Below are positions 21,471 to 64,000 of a DNA stretch of 64,000 bases, one piece after another. The notes below the pieces were generated by a model. The model saw only the letters and a program-made list of their open reading frames with translations. It ran no database searches and was not told the DNA's origin. Position numbers and translations under genes: made by a program. This DNA is from Chrysomallon squamiferum (Eukaryota > Mollusca > Gastropoda > Neomphalida > Peltospiridae). Location: the NCBI GenBank assembly GCA_012295275.1, contig CM022672.1:6280943-6344942 (forward strand). Direction: 5' to 3'. The first letter of the stretch is position 1. Each line of letters begins with the position of its first letter.

Positions 21471-22111
21471 TGACTTTTGAAATGTACATTTTTGGAATTA
21501 TTTCACAATATATACGTACATGATCGATAAAATGAATAGCATTATTTAAAAAAATTGTTTTTAATAAATAAGATGTATAGAAGCAACGTTGACCAGCTTA
21601 TGTCTAAAATACACGTATTTTGGAACTTGTAAAAGCGCTTGAAGCTGATGTTTGTACACGCACGTATTTCCATGACTATTTTAAAATTATTTTATTGCTA
21701 CTGTCTTTCAGAACCACGTAGCCACCATTACGCAGGCACAAACTCATACAATTGTTTCAGGTTTCATATGTTAAAACCCCACAAGAATTGTGTAATTTCT
21801 TACAAAATGAAAAGACCTAGATTCAATCTTCTATCAACACCTTTGCCACTTGTCAAGATAACATTACACCCTCATACCGTGTAATTTCATTTTCATCCCA
21901 CCTGTATCGCCAAAATGTGTTAAAACGTGTAAGCGCTGATTTCTTCTACAACAATGGATCATCTTTATAATGCTGCCTTATGTCCTGTTTTCTCTCACCT
22001 TTTTTTTTTTTTTTTTTTTTTTCTATTTCTTTACAAAATACTGAATTGTGAGTACTCTGGATTTATAATCTCTTAGTTATTTTATGGTTTTGTAAGGACG
22101 TTTGTTTCAAT

Positions 22112-22630
22112 TCAGAGTGTAACTTGCTGCACGGAAGAAGATCTGTCGGGACCGGAACACTCCGAGTTTTTGACCATCTTCCCACAGCAAGACCAGTGAG
22201 GCCCACCAGGGTACGATGGATGACCATGACCACATCCGAGAAAACCTCCTGAAAATTGATATTTTAAAATGTTCTAAGTAATACGAAAATTAAATATCCT
22301 TAATGAAACAAATTATCATAACAAAAAAAAAATAATAATAATAATAAGTCATCTATTTGCGTCCTTCCACAGAAATTAAATCCAAAGGACATCAGGCTCC
22401 AGACTCCATATATCACGAGTTATTTTAAATCCTGAAATTCTGTACGATGTGTATTTGCCCAGTTCGAGCTTATGATTAGAAATGTGTGAATTACATGGAA
22501 CTACAACTTTAATTTTGAGATTAAACCGTCTAGATCAGACATCAAGTCGAGACTTTGTGAAATCACACACCACTGAAGGGAAAACACTTTGTTGTTTCTT
22601 CTTATTGTTATTATTACTAAAATTATTAAA

Positions 22631-22672
<42 letters not shown>

Positions 22673-24853
22673 TTACTGAAGCCACTTCATCTTCAAACTG
22701 GCGTTAGACGCAATGAAGACGTTTTCCTTTTATTTTTAAATCGCTATACAATATCGAAATACGATGAAATGAAACAAAATAAAAAGTCAATATAACATAA
22801 CTGAAGATTATTTTAAGTGAGGTAAATTTATTATTATTATTTATTTATTATTATTTTTTTTTTTTTTACCTGGCATCAAACCTTTGCAGCCACAAGCAAC
22901 GTCTTTCCTTCCACCAGTTTGACAAAATGTACAACACTGCCATACGCCTTTGTGTTCACGCCATTTTGATTGCACATTAAATTTAATGGGACTGTCCTGC
23001 AATACAAATGCTTTTAATAATTTTTCAATCTTCAGAAATCTGACTATTGCATATTCCTTTTTTTTTTTTTTTTTTTTTATCTCAGTCATTTTAGTCATCT
23101 TCTTTACTTAGTAATATAAACTGAGCTACTTTTAGTTAACGGCGGTTCTTAATTCGTTCTTGATAACAGTACTTGAAACTGTAGCAAATTATAAAAATGG
23201 ATAACCGAAACGTACTTCTGTTCCTGGGAAAGGTCAGTTTTACTCCATAAAATTTTAAATTCAAGCTATGAAAAATTCTTATTGTAAAACTTTAGAACTG
23301 ATCTATCTCAAGTAACCGCTGCCAAAATCATACTAAATTATAAAACGTATCTTTTGTGATGCTTACAAATAGTCTAAATATATTCTGGGTTCTTCCAGTC
23401 TAACTTTTTATTAATTTTCCCCTTCCTATCTTAATTAATAACGAAGTATAACAAAACAAACAACAAACAAAAAACAAAACAAAAAATATATATATATATA
23501 TATATATAAAAATATCTGGATGCCGCCATTTACCTATGGTGACGTCATCACATACAGGTTTTTTTTAATTCTTATTTTATCAATTTGATTTTTTATTTAT
23601 TGTTCTTCTTTTGTTGTTGTTGAATTATTGGAAATAATTAGAAAATATTCGAATTCTACCTTGATTGGTTGTCCATTAACAGCAACATGGATGTAATGCG
23701 TTCCGTTTTCTGTTGGAATGAAGCTCAACGTGAAAGTCCCATCCATATTGTCTGTGAATGAAACTGGAATACTTCTGTAATAGATAAATATACATCATTA
23801 AATACAACTAGCAAGATAAGGTAAGGCTAATTGTAAAATTGTAAAATTAAGTTCACGTATTGTTATCGTTTCTTTCTTCTTCTTTTTCAAAAACCCCAAA
23901 CAAAAACAAAAACAAAAACAAACAAAAAAACCATAGATGAGAAACGCCAAAAATAATAAATAAATAAATAAATAAATATTATTATTATTATTGTGCGGCA
24001 TTATTTTCCCATTAACATTGCTTGAAACGTAGGATTTTTTTAGCTGTTTACATTTCAATACTCATGATAGCTTTCTAGCCACTCCTATAGGCTGATAATC
24101 AAAATAAGAAAACCTACTTCAAATTATATTTAACAAACTGTCCTCTTACTTACTATTTTATGCCCTGTTGCTGCTACTACTCCTACTACTTTTACAATAA
24201 ATAAATAAATAAATAATAAGGAATATTAATACTTTAAGGACAGTACTTACCTTAACGTTTCATTCTGGTAGATTAGCCACGCCCTGATGTGAACGTCACT
24301 AGCTGTGTAGGGGACATTGTCAGAATCTTTAACAGACAAAAACATCTGAGACTTATGTCCAATCCTTGATGTCGACAAACCTACAAAGTTAATATACAAA
24401 GAAGATGAATTGTTTTAAATTTCGCCGGCCATATATAAACACAGAGCCAGTGGTTCTGTATGAAGCAACAACAACAACAGAAATAAATAAATAAATAATA
24501 GTTATTTATACTCGAAACATAATGTTAAAACAATTTAAATCCTCTCACGCACAAAACTGAATTAAGTGGAAATAATTTGCAGGTTATTATTTATTTATTA
24601 ATTTATACTACTACTACTGCTATTATTATTACTATTGCTACTACTACTACTACTACTAATAATAATAGTAATAACAATAATAACAGAGTAATTGTTTTTG
24701 TTATAGAACTAGACGTAGTCATAGTAAAAGTAGTAGTAGTTCTAAAAACAGTAATTGTGACAATAGTAATAATAGTAATAAAATTGGTGGCAGCAGAAGT
24801 AGTAGTAGTAGTAGTAGTTATTGTAATGCAGTATTTTTTCTTCCTCTTCGACT

Positions 24854-24947
<94 letters not shown>

Positions 24948-27900
24948 GTGTGTGTGTGTGTGTTCAGACGATTGTCGTTTCTGTAACGTTTGGAATGCCT
25001 TCTCTGTTTCGTTTCTTTGTTTCTCGCTTCTTGTATTTTTTCTTTCTTTTTTTAAAATTTATTTATCTACATGGTTTTCTTAAATAAGAATGGGCCAGTT
25101 CTGAAGTGCAACTTGTAACAGTTATGTCAGACAGGAGAGTGAAATGCACATCTGTCTGCTGAGTGTAACCGAGAAAGAGGCTCAAACAAATTAGAGTGAA
25201 GCACACAAAATGGACTCGCGTGTGGTATTCAAGTGTTTTACTCACTCGGTTCTAAGAATATCGCGCACTGACAGAAGAAAAGGAAAAATCGTGCATTTTT
25301 CTTCTATTTTTTTTTTTTTTTTTTTTTTTGCAGAACGAAGACTAAAACAAGTTGAACGACCTCTATCGTATCTTCGTTGAAAATATTGTTGTTATTATTA
25401 TTATTATTATTATTATTGGTAGTAGTAGTAGTAGCGGTGGTGGTAGTAGTAGTAGTAGTGGAGATAGCAGCGGGCCAATATAGAGGCCTATCAGTAATAA
25501 CAGTTGAAGTAGAATAACTGCAGTTATTGTGGAAATAATAACAGCAGCAGTCATAGTAATAGTTGTAGTTGCAGTAGTAACAGTATTATTAGTAACAGCT
25601 ATAGAAATAATGGTATTAGTACTACAAGTAGATTAATTAATTAATTTATTATTATTATTACTGAACGTTTTGCTACTAAAGAGTATGATTTGTTGAATTT
25701 AGAGTAAGTCTATTTTTGTTGTATTTAACCTGTATAAAAGAAGCGGCGTTACAAAATACTGAAAAGATCTGACTTGCAATTTTCTTCAGAGCGTGTAGCA
25801 GCTATCTAAGCGATTCATCTCACTGATAATTAGTTTGTCAGTCGCTTCCTGACTTTAGAATACACATCTTACCAAGTGGATTTAATTTTGTTGATTTTTT
25901 TTTTTTTTTTTTTTTTTTTAAAGGACTTACTTTTTTGTATTCATTATAATTACAATCCTTTGCGCTTATTTAAAAAAAAAAAAAAAAAAAAGAAGAAAAA
26001 AAAATATTTAAGTAAATAATAATTATGTCTGTGAATTCGTTCTGGTGTATCAACGCGTGTAAAAGAAATTATGATTACATACTAAACGAATAACGGAAAC
26101 GTAAACACAGTGTTTGTACATAGATACCTTTGTAAACAATACTAGGCTGAAACTGAAAGTTTGATTATTTTTCTTTGTTATTATTAAAATGTTAATCGAA
26201 AATAAGTTTTAGCAATATTCAACACAGAATTAGCTCTATACATACGCGAAAGAAACAAATATAAGGATCCGAATTTTTTTTCTTATTAACATAAGTATTT
26301 TATTTTCAAAATTTATTTTCATGTTTTCAGAATATCTTTTCTTGATAAATATTTCTTTCTGTCAGAATCCAACACTTCTTTTGTTTAACTATTTTCTTTT
26401 TCAATCAGAATCTATTCCTTTTATTGTTTAACCAATACTTTCTTACTTTCAGTGTCTACTACTTATGTTGTTTAATTAATACTTTATATCAGAATCTAAT
26501 GTTTCTTTTGTTTAAACTAGTGCTTTCTATCAGAAACTAACTCTTCTCTTGTTTAACTAATACTTTCTTTCTAACAGAATCTAACTCTTCTCTTGTTTAA
26601 CTAATACTTTCTTTCTATCAGAATCTAACTCTTCTCTTGTTTAACTAATACTTTCTTTCTTTCAGTGTCTATTATGTTTCTTGTTTAACTAATATTTTCT
26701 TTGTATCAGAATCAAAAATTTCTCTTGTTTAACTAATTCTTTCTTTCAGTGTCTATTATGTTTCTTGTTTAACTAATACTTTCTTTCTAACAGAATCTAA
26801 CTCTTCTCTTGTTTAATACTTTCTTTCTTTCAGTGTCTATTATGTTTCTTGTTTAACTAATACTTTCTTTCTAACAGAATCTAACTCTTCTCTTGTTTAA
26901 CTAATACTTTCTTTCTTTCAGTGTCTATTATGTTTCTTGTTTAACTAATATTTTCTTTGTATCAGAATCTAAAACTTCTGTTGTTTAACTAATATTTTCT
27001 TTCTATCAGAATCTAAAACTTCTGTTGTTTAACTAATATTTTCTTTCTGTCAGAATCTAACACTTCTGTTGTTTAACTAATTCTTTCTATCGGTAATACT
27101 CACCTTCTCCTGTCAGAGTGGAATGTATGGCGGACGCCTGTTTTGACAAAATTTTCCCAAACATTTGGAAATTATTGATGACGTTACTTTTTTCTTCTGG
27201 ACAGAACTTCATGTAATCACTGATATTTGAGTTCGTATGAAAAGTCAATTTATTTAAGTGGCTCAGTCGTCCTGTGATCAGCTTTTTGACAGTTAGAATT
27301 TCTAAGTCCGAACCAGAGTCGACTAGATCCGAAACAAGACGACATGTTTCCCCCACTTCCCCCTTTATGTCCTCCAGACGAAGCTTGCTGGCATCAAGAC
27401 ATCTTTCTTTTTCCTGCACGATGTCTTGAATCTGATCTATCAGAGCCTGGCGATGCTTTTCGATAGCTTGGACGTAGCTGTCCATAAATTTGTTTACTTC
27501 GCTTTCTGTTTGTTTGGCTTTAGTTCTTATTTTATCCTTTATGCACCCAACATTTTTTAAGCGAACATCCACGGAGTTTACCCTGGGAACAACATTCTGA
27601 ATAAGCTTCTGCAGTTCGTTCATTTTTTGCCTAAAAACATCGGACGTGATTGGAGAGTATTGATGGTTTTTATGAAACGACTCGGCGCATCGTCTGCAAA
27701 TGACGTCATCGCATTCGGAACAGAACAAATTTAATTCCTCTTTAGAATGTCTGGAACAGAAAATAAGTGAGTCGCACTCCATTACTGAAGATTTTTTTGA
27801 AATATCGAGTAACTTGTGGCTTCTAGTTCTTTTTTGTCTACGATGGGATTCCTCGCACATGTGACACAAATTTTCTGAGCATTCGCTGCACCTTACTGTG

Positions 27901-28445
27901 GCAAAACCATTCGTCTCACAGCACGAGTCACACATGGTTACAACACTGTGATTCTGACTTTGAAAAGCAGCTTCTTTCAGTTTTCTTAAGATGACGAAAT
28001 TTATGGGCAGTTCTTTGACATCAGTGGCTATCTCTACCTCTCTCAGGCACGCAGGACATAATATCATTCTCGATCTCCCGCCTAATCTTTCTCCAGTCTT
28101 CCAGTCGTCTGAAGAATTGTGAGATGACACATCCACACTGACGTTGCCCATTCCCGCCGCCTCAACATGGGACGCCGAATTTCGTTCCGATTTCACATTC
28201 ATTGGGTACGTCTTAAACTTGACAATACACTCGGAACAGAACGAATGAAGGCAGGGCAGCAGTCTTGGACTTTTGAAGTTTTCTCCGCAGGCAGAGCATC
28301 GCAGTTTGTCACAGAGTGATTGACGAGCTGGTTTCGTACAAGCCATGTTTTCGCTTTTTGTCACTTTTTCGGGAACGTCTTTTCCAGCCAACCTGCTGAA
28401 GTCGCGCAGTTTGAGAGATCTGTACGTTATCACCTTTCGTTCCAT
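22112..28445 (-). CDS. TRIM45: TRIM45-like RING E3 ubiquitin ligase (5 exons, complete)
   Basis: Exons in plus coordinates from the 3' end are 22112-22248, 22870-22996, 23660-23774, 24251-24380 and 27104-28445. They encode 616 residues from the first ATG (human about 580). Residues 50-133 form the RING: C50, C53, C65, H67, C70, C73, then C130 and C133 after a 56-residue insertion. Two B-boxes follow (about 172-210 and 230-261), then a coiled coil (about 265-400) ending in GSDLEIL, and a filamin-type Ig repeat (about 435-540). The Cys/His-rich tail has CCTFC, CGC, CGHGH and HWSCCG. The tail and GSDLEIL segment match TRIM45 rather than TRIM2/3/71, and no NHL repeats are present. In mammals TRIM45 is an E3 linked to MAPK and p53 signalling; the substrate here is unknown. 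Met34 may be the true start (see TATA entry). Confidence 0.95.
22627..22674. repeat. (ATT)n microsatellite in the last TRIM45 intron
   Basis: A run of ATT/TTA units lies between the last two TRIM45 exons. The overlapping poly-Leu or poly-Ile frames are repeat shadows. Confidence 0.9.
23540..23547. promoter_or_regulatory. CRE palindrome in a TRIM45 intron
   Basis: TGACGTCA sits in a short less AT-rich patch (about 23520-23560) of the third TRIM45 intron. It matches the CREB/ATF consensus, but whether it is bound is unknown. Confidence 0.3.
24577..25660. repeat. Mosaic of trinucleotide repeats in TRIM45 intron 1
   Basis: About 1.1 kb contains interleaved runs of TAC, TAA, AGT, ATT and TTTA. 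The longest pure block is TTTA then TTA at about 24853-24947. Further AGT/ATT blocks are at 25388-25462 and 25640-25660. A non-repetitive stretch (about 24960-25370) separates two repeat fields. The long poly-Tyr, poly-Leu and poly-Val frames here are repeat translations, not genes. Confidence 0.85.
26363..27090. repeat. 17-copy minisatellite with two alternating unit types, TRIM45 intron 1
   Basis: Seventeen units of 39-44 bp begin with CAG on the plus strand and share CTTGTTTAACTAATACTTTC. Type A units begin CAGAATCTAA and type B units begin CAGTGTCTATTATG. Read left to right the order is A A B A A A A B A B A B A B A A A. The array ends only about 7 bp from the donor of TRIM45 exon 1. Copies near the left end are the most diverged. 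Confidence 0.93.
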
Positions 28446-28454
28446 TGTTAGCCC

Positions 28455-28462
28455 CTTTTATA
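28455..28462 (-). promoter_or_regulatory. TATA-box-like element beside the TRIM45 start
   Basis: TATAAAAG on the minus strand begins only 17 nt upstream of the first TRIM45 ATG. If it is used at the normal distance of about 30 nt, transcription would begin inside the first codons. Translation would then start at Met34 (about 28346), which has a strong context with A at -3 and G at +4. Confidence 0.45.
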
Positions 28463-30289
28463 CGTCTTTAGTTTAAATATTTAAATCCCTTTGACATCAG
28501 AGATGGCATCGTGATTATACTGTCACGCTTGTATTGTCTTATGTGTACTTACGTTTATCGCATTCCTTTCTAAACAATGGAAACGCACATAATAATTTGC
28601 TGGGGTTATTCCAAGCATATTCCGCGATCAGTATCATGTGACGAGTTACGTGCGTACACATTCATGCAGTTACTATCCGAAACACAACTCATCTAACAAC
28701 AAACGTATGGCATGTTCTCCTTACTGGATCAAGCGTCTATCCGTACCGTTACACAACACAACTTTAAACTGGCGTAGAAACTTGAAGCGAGCTAATCTGC
28801 GACAAAGTAACTACTTTGGCTGACTGGTTTAAACATTACATCACAGCTAGGAATAATATGTTTAGATAACATAAAACCCCAACATCTTACTACGAAAGAA
28901 GACACTATGTCCGCATTACTCGTAAGTGCAGACGGCTGAGTGTAATGTATTACAAGCGTCGTTATTTCACACACCAACCATCACACACTCATTAGCAGCA
29001 GACGCGATTTTTTTTTTTTTTTTTTTCTCGTGTTTGTTGCAGGTTCTTATTTTTATCACTATCACAAACATTCCGCGGCATATTTTCAACAATAGCAATA
29101 AATCATAAAGTTACTCCACATTATATTCAACAGTTAGCAAATAAAGGGAGAGAATAAGAAATAGTCGGCGTTTTTTTTTAAACAATTTTGTACGTACACC
29201 TTTCTGCATTTTTCAGGCTTGTCAAACTAAGTTCGCGATAATAATTTATGAGTGCATATCGAATATCAGCTACGTTAACAAATTTACCTTTTTGGCTACG
29301 ATGCATCGGTGTATGTCTACTTTGCGTAAACCTACGGACTGTGTGAAAGCTACCTGCGTACAGGAAAACATGGACGAGTGTCCTAATTGTGTGGGTCACT
29401 TGAATCCAAAGTGACAAAGGTATGACACGTCTGTAAATTTAAACTGTATGATCGCTATCACACTCGAAAGACTGCTCAGGTTACTTTGTTATTGTTCACA
29501 CTGCGTGACCGCTGGAGATGTCCGTAATAATTGTAACCCACACTGCTTTAAGGTAGCTGTCCTTTTTGTTGCTGATAAAGCCTGTTTAGCCATCCGCGTT
29601 CATACACAATAACCAACCTGACAAGAGGGGAATTTTACAAGCTGTTATCTGTTCAAACAGTTTGCTTTGAATATGTAACCGTTATTTCAGGATGTTGGAG
29701 ACATGAATATAATGCCGGATCACTGATATTATGAGTTAAAAAAAAAAAAAAAAAATAAAAGTTCTCACGCCATGCCTGGTAACTCCAAAATAGAAACAAC
29801 TTTGTAACGTTTATTATCTAGCTGTAAAATCTCACAGCGCTATTATTAGTAGGGTATTTTATTAGGGAAGCGTTTGTGTGCTGTTCTTAGACAAATGTGC
29901 AGATCTGTAAAATATCAGTACAAATCTGGTGAAAGTTATTTTATTAGCCCATATTTTTAATTTTTTTTTTTTTTTTTTTAACTTTGTTTCTTAATTTTTA
30001 ATTTAATTTTTATTATTATTATTTTATGGTTTCATGGTTTCTATTAATAAGTCATAAAACTAATTGTATTTAGATTTTATAACAGGATAGTAACCACTCT
30101 TGCCACTAAAAATTATATCTTTGATGACAGGGATTTTAAAAACATTATAATCTACTTTTCTTTCTTTCTTTCTTTCTTTCTTTATTTTTTCTTTAAAGAC
30201 ATATACCTAGAGACACATAGGCACATACATAACAATTACAAACCCCCCACCCCCATGCACATACCTATATTTGCGTTATCAGTGAAAGA

Positions 30290-31005
30290 CTGTACGATCT
30301 TTTTTATGTACGTGCATATGTCTGTGTTTGCATAAACACACACACAAACACACACACACGTGTGTTTATGCACAGCAGATTCTGCGAATGTTTGTGTATA
30401 TTCTTAGATGTACGTATGTGTATGTATTGTTGTATGTTTCTGCATATATTTACCTGCTTATTTAAAACATTTTTTTGTTGTTGTATTGGCTGTATACATG
30501 TGTGTGTGTGTTTCTGTTTGTATGTACTTATATGTATGTTTGTTGCTGCGGCTGTATGTAAGTGTGGATATTTATATGAAGGTGTGTATCTGTATGTTTA
30601 TGATTTCTTTTAGTACGTTTTCGTCTGTATGTGTATATCACTATGTATGTTTCTGTGTACATGTTTGTGCTTCATGTGTTTGATTGTGTGTACGCGTGTT
30701 TTTTTTTTTTTTTTTTTGTCTATAAGTTTGTGTACATGAATCAGTGTTTCTATGCACACGTGACTGTTTTAGTGTGTTGTGCATGTATGCACGTGTATGT
30801 ACAGGTGTGTGTACATCCACGGTGTTCTCTGACTCCGCGTTTTTATCATCTATGTATGCTTGTGTGCATGTATTGTGTCATCTGTTTTGCGATTGTGTAT
30901 GTGCATGTTATTTAGGTAAAAGGTGTGCGTGTGTGTATATGTATAGTTGTACACATACACACACACACCTGTAGACAAACAAACCTACATACACACACGT
31001 TTATA
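30290..31005. repeat. T/G-rich degenerate TGTATG low-complexity block with AC-rich ends
   Basis: About 700 bp is dominated on the plus strand by TGTGT and TGTATG words. It is flanked on both sides by AC-rich runs (30337-30359 and 30952-31000), so the strand composition flips at each edge. A 13-bp inverted repeat, TGCATAAACACAC against GTGTGTTTATGCA, spans 30329-30372. Confidence 0.75.
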
Positions 31006-32145
31006 TAAATTTTGGATTTAATCAAGGAATATTCTTTATTATTGCCATTTTAATATATTATTATTATTATTTAAAATAAATATATATTTAACAATTCCCA
31101 AATGTATTTTTCAGATAAATAAAATCTTACAGGATGTAATGTAAAAATCTTTCATATTGTTTTATTATGGATGTAGCTGGTATAAATATCAATATTATTC
31201 CAGTATATTTTTCACATCAGCCGAACACCTTCAGGCTTCAACAGCCTAAATGTTTATGTATAAACTGATTCACATGCTTTTTTTCGTTATCTTTCACATG
31301 CTGTTTATTTATTTTGTTAGAACAGCAAGTTATTTAGTTCTCTGTAGAAACTGATAACCATTATAGAAACAGATGTAATTTTTTTTCTTATTTTACACAT
31401 AAATTAAATAAAAATTATTATTCTATAAAGAGACAGTACAGAGGTATATACACACATTCATATACATATTAAAGAAAAAAATTAATAATTATAAGCAAAG
31501 AAATAACAAAGCTTGAATGTTAATACAATTTTATTGATGGGCTACATTGTGAAGGATACAGTAAAATGAAGCTGGAATCCTAATATTGTCAAGAAATCCT
31601 TGTGAAGCAGTAAGAATATGTCAAAACACTGATGACAACATTTAGTTAATATTGCTGTACTGAGTAAATATCAATTTTATTTCTATTTTGACACGAATCA
31701 TTTATGTCTATTTTTTCATAAATGTCAAAATTTTAAAGTGCTGCATTAATTTATCAACAAAAAGTAGACTTCCACAATAAGCATACGCTATAGGTTTCAC
31801 AAAAAAGATTAAACTGGAAATATTGTTTCTGAATAGTAACTCTACAACTGTCTAAAATTAACACAAGTCATTTGAAGAAACAGATTTAACTTTAAGCATC
31901 AGATCAACAAAAAAAACAGCCGAAGAAGCCTAAATAATTTAAACAGTAAAAGAAATGGCAAAGTTTTAAAGTCACAACCGTCACTAGCGAAATTCCACCT
32001 CCAGCCAAGTTATCGATGCACCAAAAAAAAAAAAAATTCTTTCCTTTTAATTGTCCAGCCCAAAGCACTAACTGAATAATTACTAAACTACACGTGAATA
32101 ATCAGTTACAAAAAAAGAATAAATGAAAATCTCGACAGTGAATAT

Positions 32146-63914
<31,769 letters not shown>

Positions 63915-64000
63915 CTGGTTTAAAAACAAAATAAACAGATAAACAGAAGAAGTAACTGTAGTCATCACTGTCAGAAATGAATGACTATTCTTTTAACAAA

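Larger units (their letters stand above)
18908..22111. other. Convergent intergenic region, MVB12 / TRIM45
   Basis: This holds the 3' UTRs of MVB12 (plus) and TRIM45 (minus). It is strongly AT-rich with T runs near 19630, 20130 and 22005. No additional exon was recognised. A minus-strand AATAAA at 21691-21696 could serve TRIM45. Confidence 0.5.
28446..32145. other. Intergenic region upstream of TRIM45 and downstream of alpha-spectrin
   Basis: The 1.2 kb next to TRIM45 is less AT-rich and is the probable promoter region. A T/G-rich low-complexity block follows. The part from about 31100 to 32145 is the probable alpha-spectrin 3' UTR, with minus-strand AATAAA at 31677-31682 and 31530-31535. 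No other gene was recognised, and Cys/Val/Tyr-rich frames at 30362-30974 are shadows of the TGTATG sequence. Confidence 0.5.

Noticed and set aside
24577-24948. Plus-strand frame of 123 codons ending in poly-Tyr
   Set aside because: It is a shadow of trinucleotide and TTTA repeats inside a TRIM45 intron.
29178-29417. Minus-strand frame of 79 codons upstream of TRIM45
   Set aside because: No family, no codon pattern unlike chance, and it lies in the likely promoter region.
30362-30974. Overlapping Cys/Val/Tyr-rich frames that might suggest small secreted Cys-rich proteins
   Set aside because: They come from degenerate TGTATG low-complexity DNA read in three frames, with no consistent Cys spacing or stable signal peptide.

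Overview
The window is nuclear DNA of an invertebrate animal. It is very AT-rich, full of microsatellites and homopolymer runs, and its genes are cut by many short to medium introns with GT-AG borders. The four protein genes have close counterparts in vertebrates. The overall look (AT-rich, compact introns, an invertebrate-type alpha-spectrin without the vertebrate calpain/calmodulin insert) suggests a lophotrochozoan, perhaps a mollusc, but the phylum is an inference. All exon models were built by hand from splice signals, reading frame and family similarity.

Layout from left to right. (1) 1-3689: downstream flank of ACADM with microsatellites, a degenerate short repeat array and a diverged tandem repeat of about 140 bp. 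(2) 3690-11884, minus strand: medium-chain acyl-CoA dehydrogenase (ACADM), 13 coding exons, 417 residues, complete, with a mitochondrial presequence and the catalytic glutamate. (3) 11885-13887: 2-kb divergent intergenic region, probably holding both promoters. (4) 13888-18907, plus strand: an MVB12-type ESCRT-I subunit with MABP and UMA domains, 9 coding exons, 274 residues. (5) 18908-22111: convergent intergenic region with an AT-rich tandem repeat. (6) 22112-28445, minus strand: TRIM45, 5 exons, 616 residues (RING, two B-boxes, coiled coil, filamin repeat, Cys/His-rich tail). Its first intron carries a striking minisatellite of 17 units in two unit types. (7) 28446-32145: TRIM45 upstream region, a T/G-rich low-complexity block and the likely alpha-spectrin 3' UTR. 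(8) 32146 to beyond the right edge, minus strand: alpha-spectrin (SPTAN1 type), 50 in-frame exons encoding about 2,287 residues. Only about the first 125 residues lie outside the window.

The genes do not form a pathway: they serve mitochondrial fatty-acid oxidation, endosomal sorting, ubiquitin ligation and the membrane skeleton. The most interesting material is in alpha-spectrin. It includes a candidate 15-nt microexon in a 3-kb intron, a candidate 75-nt acidic cassette exon in a 3.7-kb intron, a GC-AG intron, repeats overlapping splice signals of one exon, and an internal 8-repeat duplication in which three consecutive exons keep identical lengths and phases.
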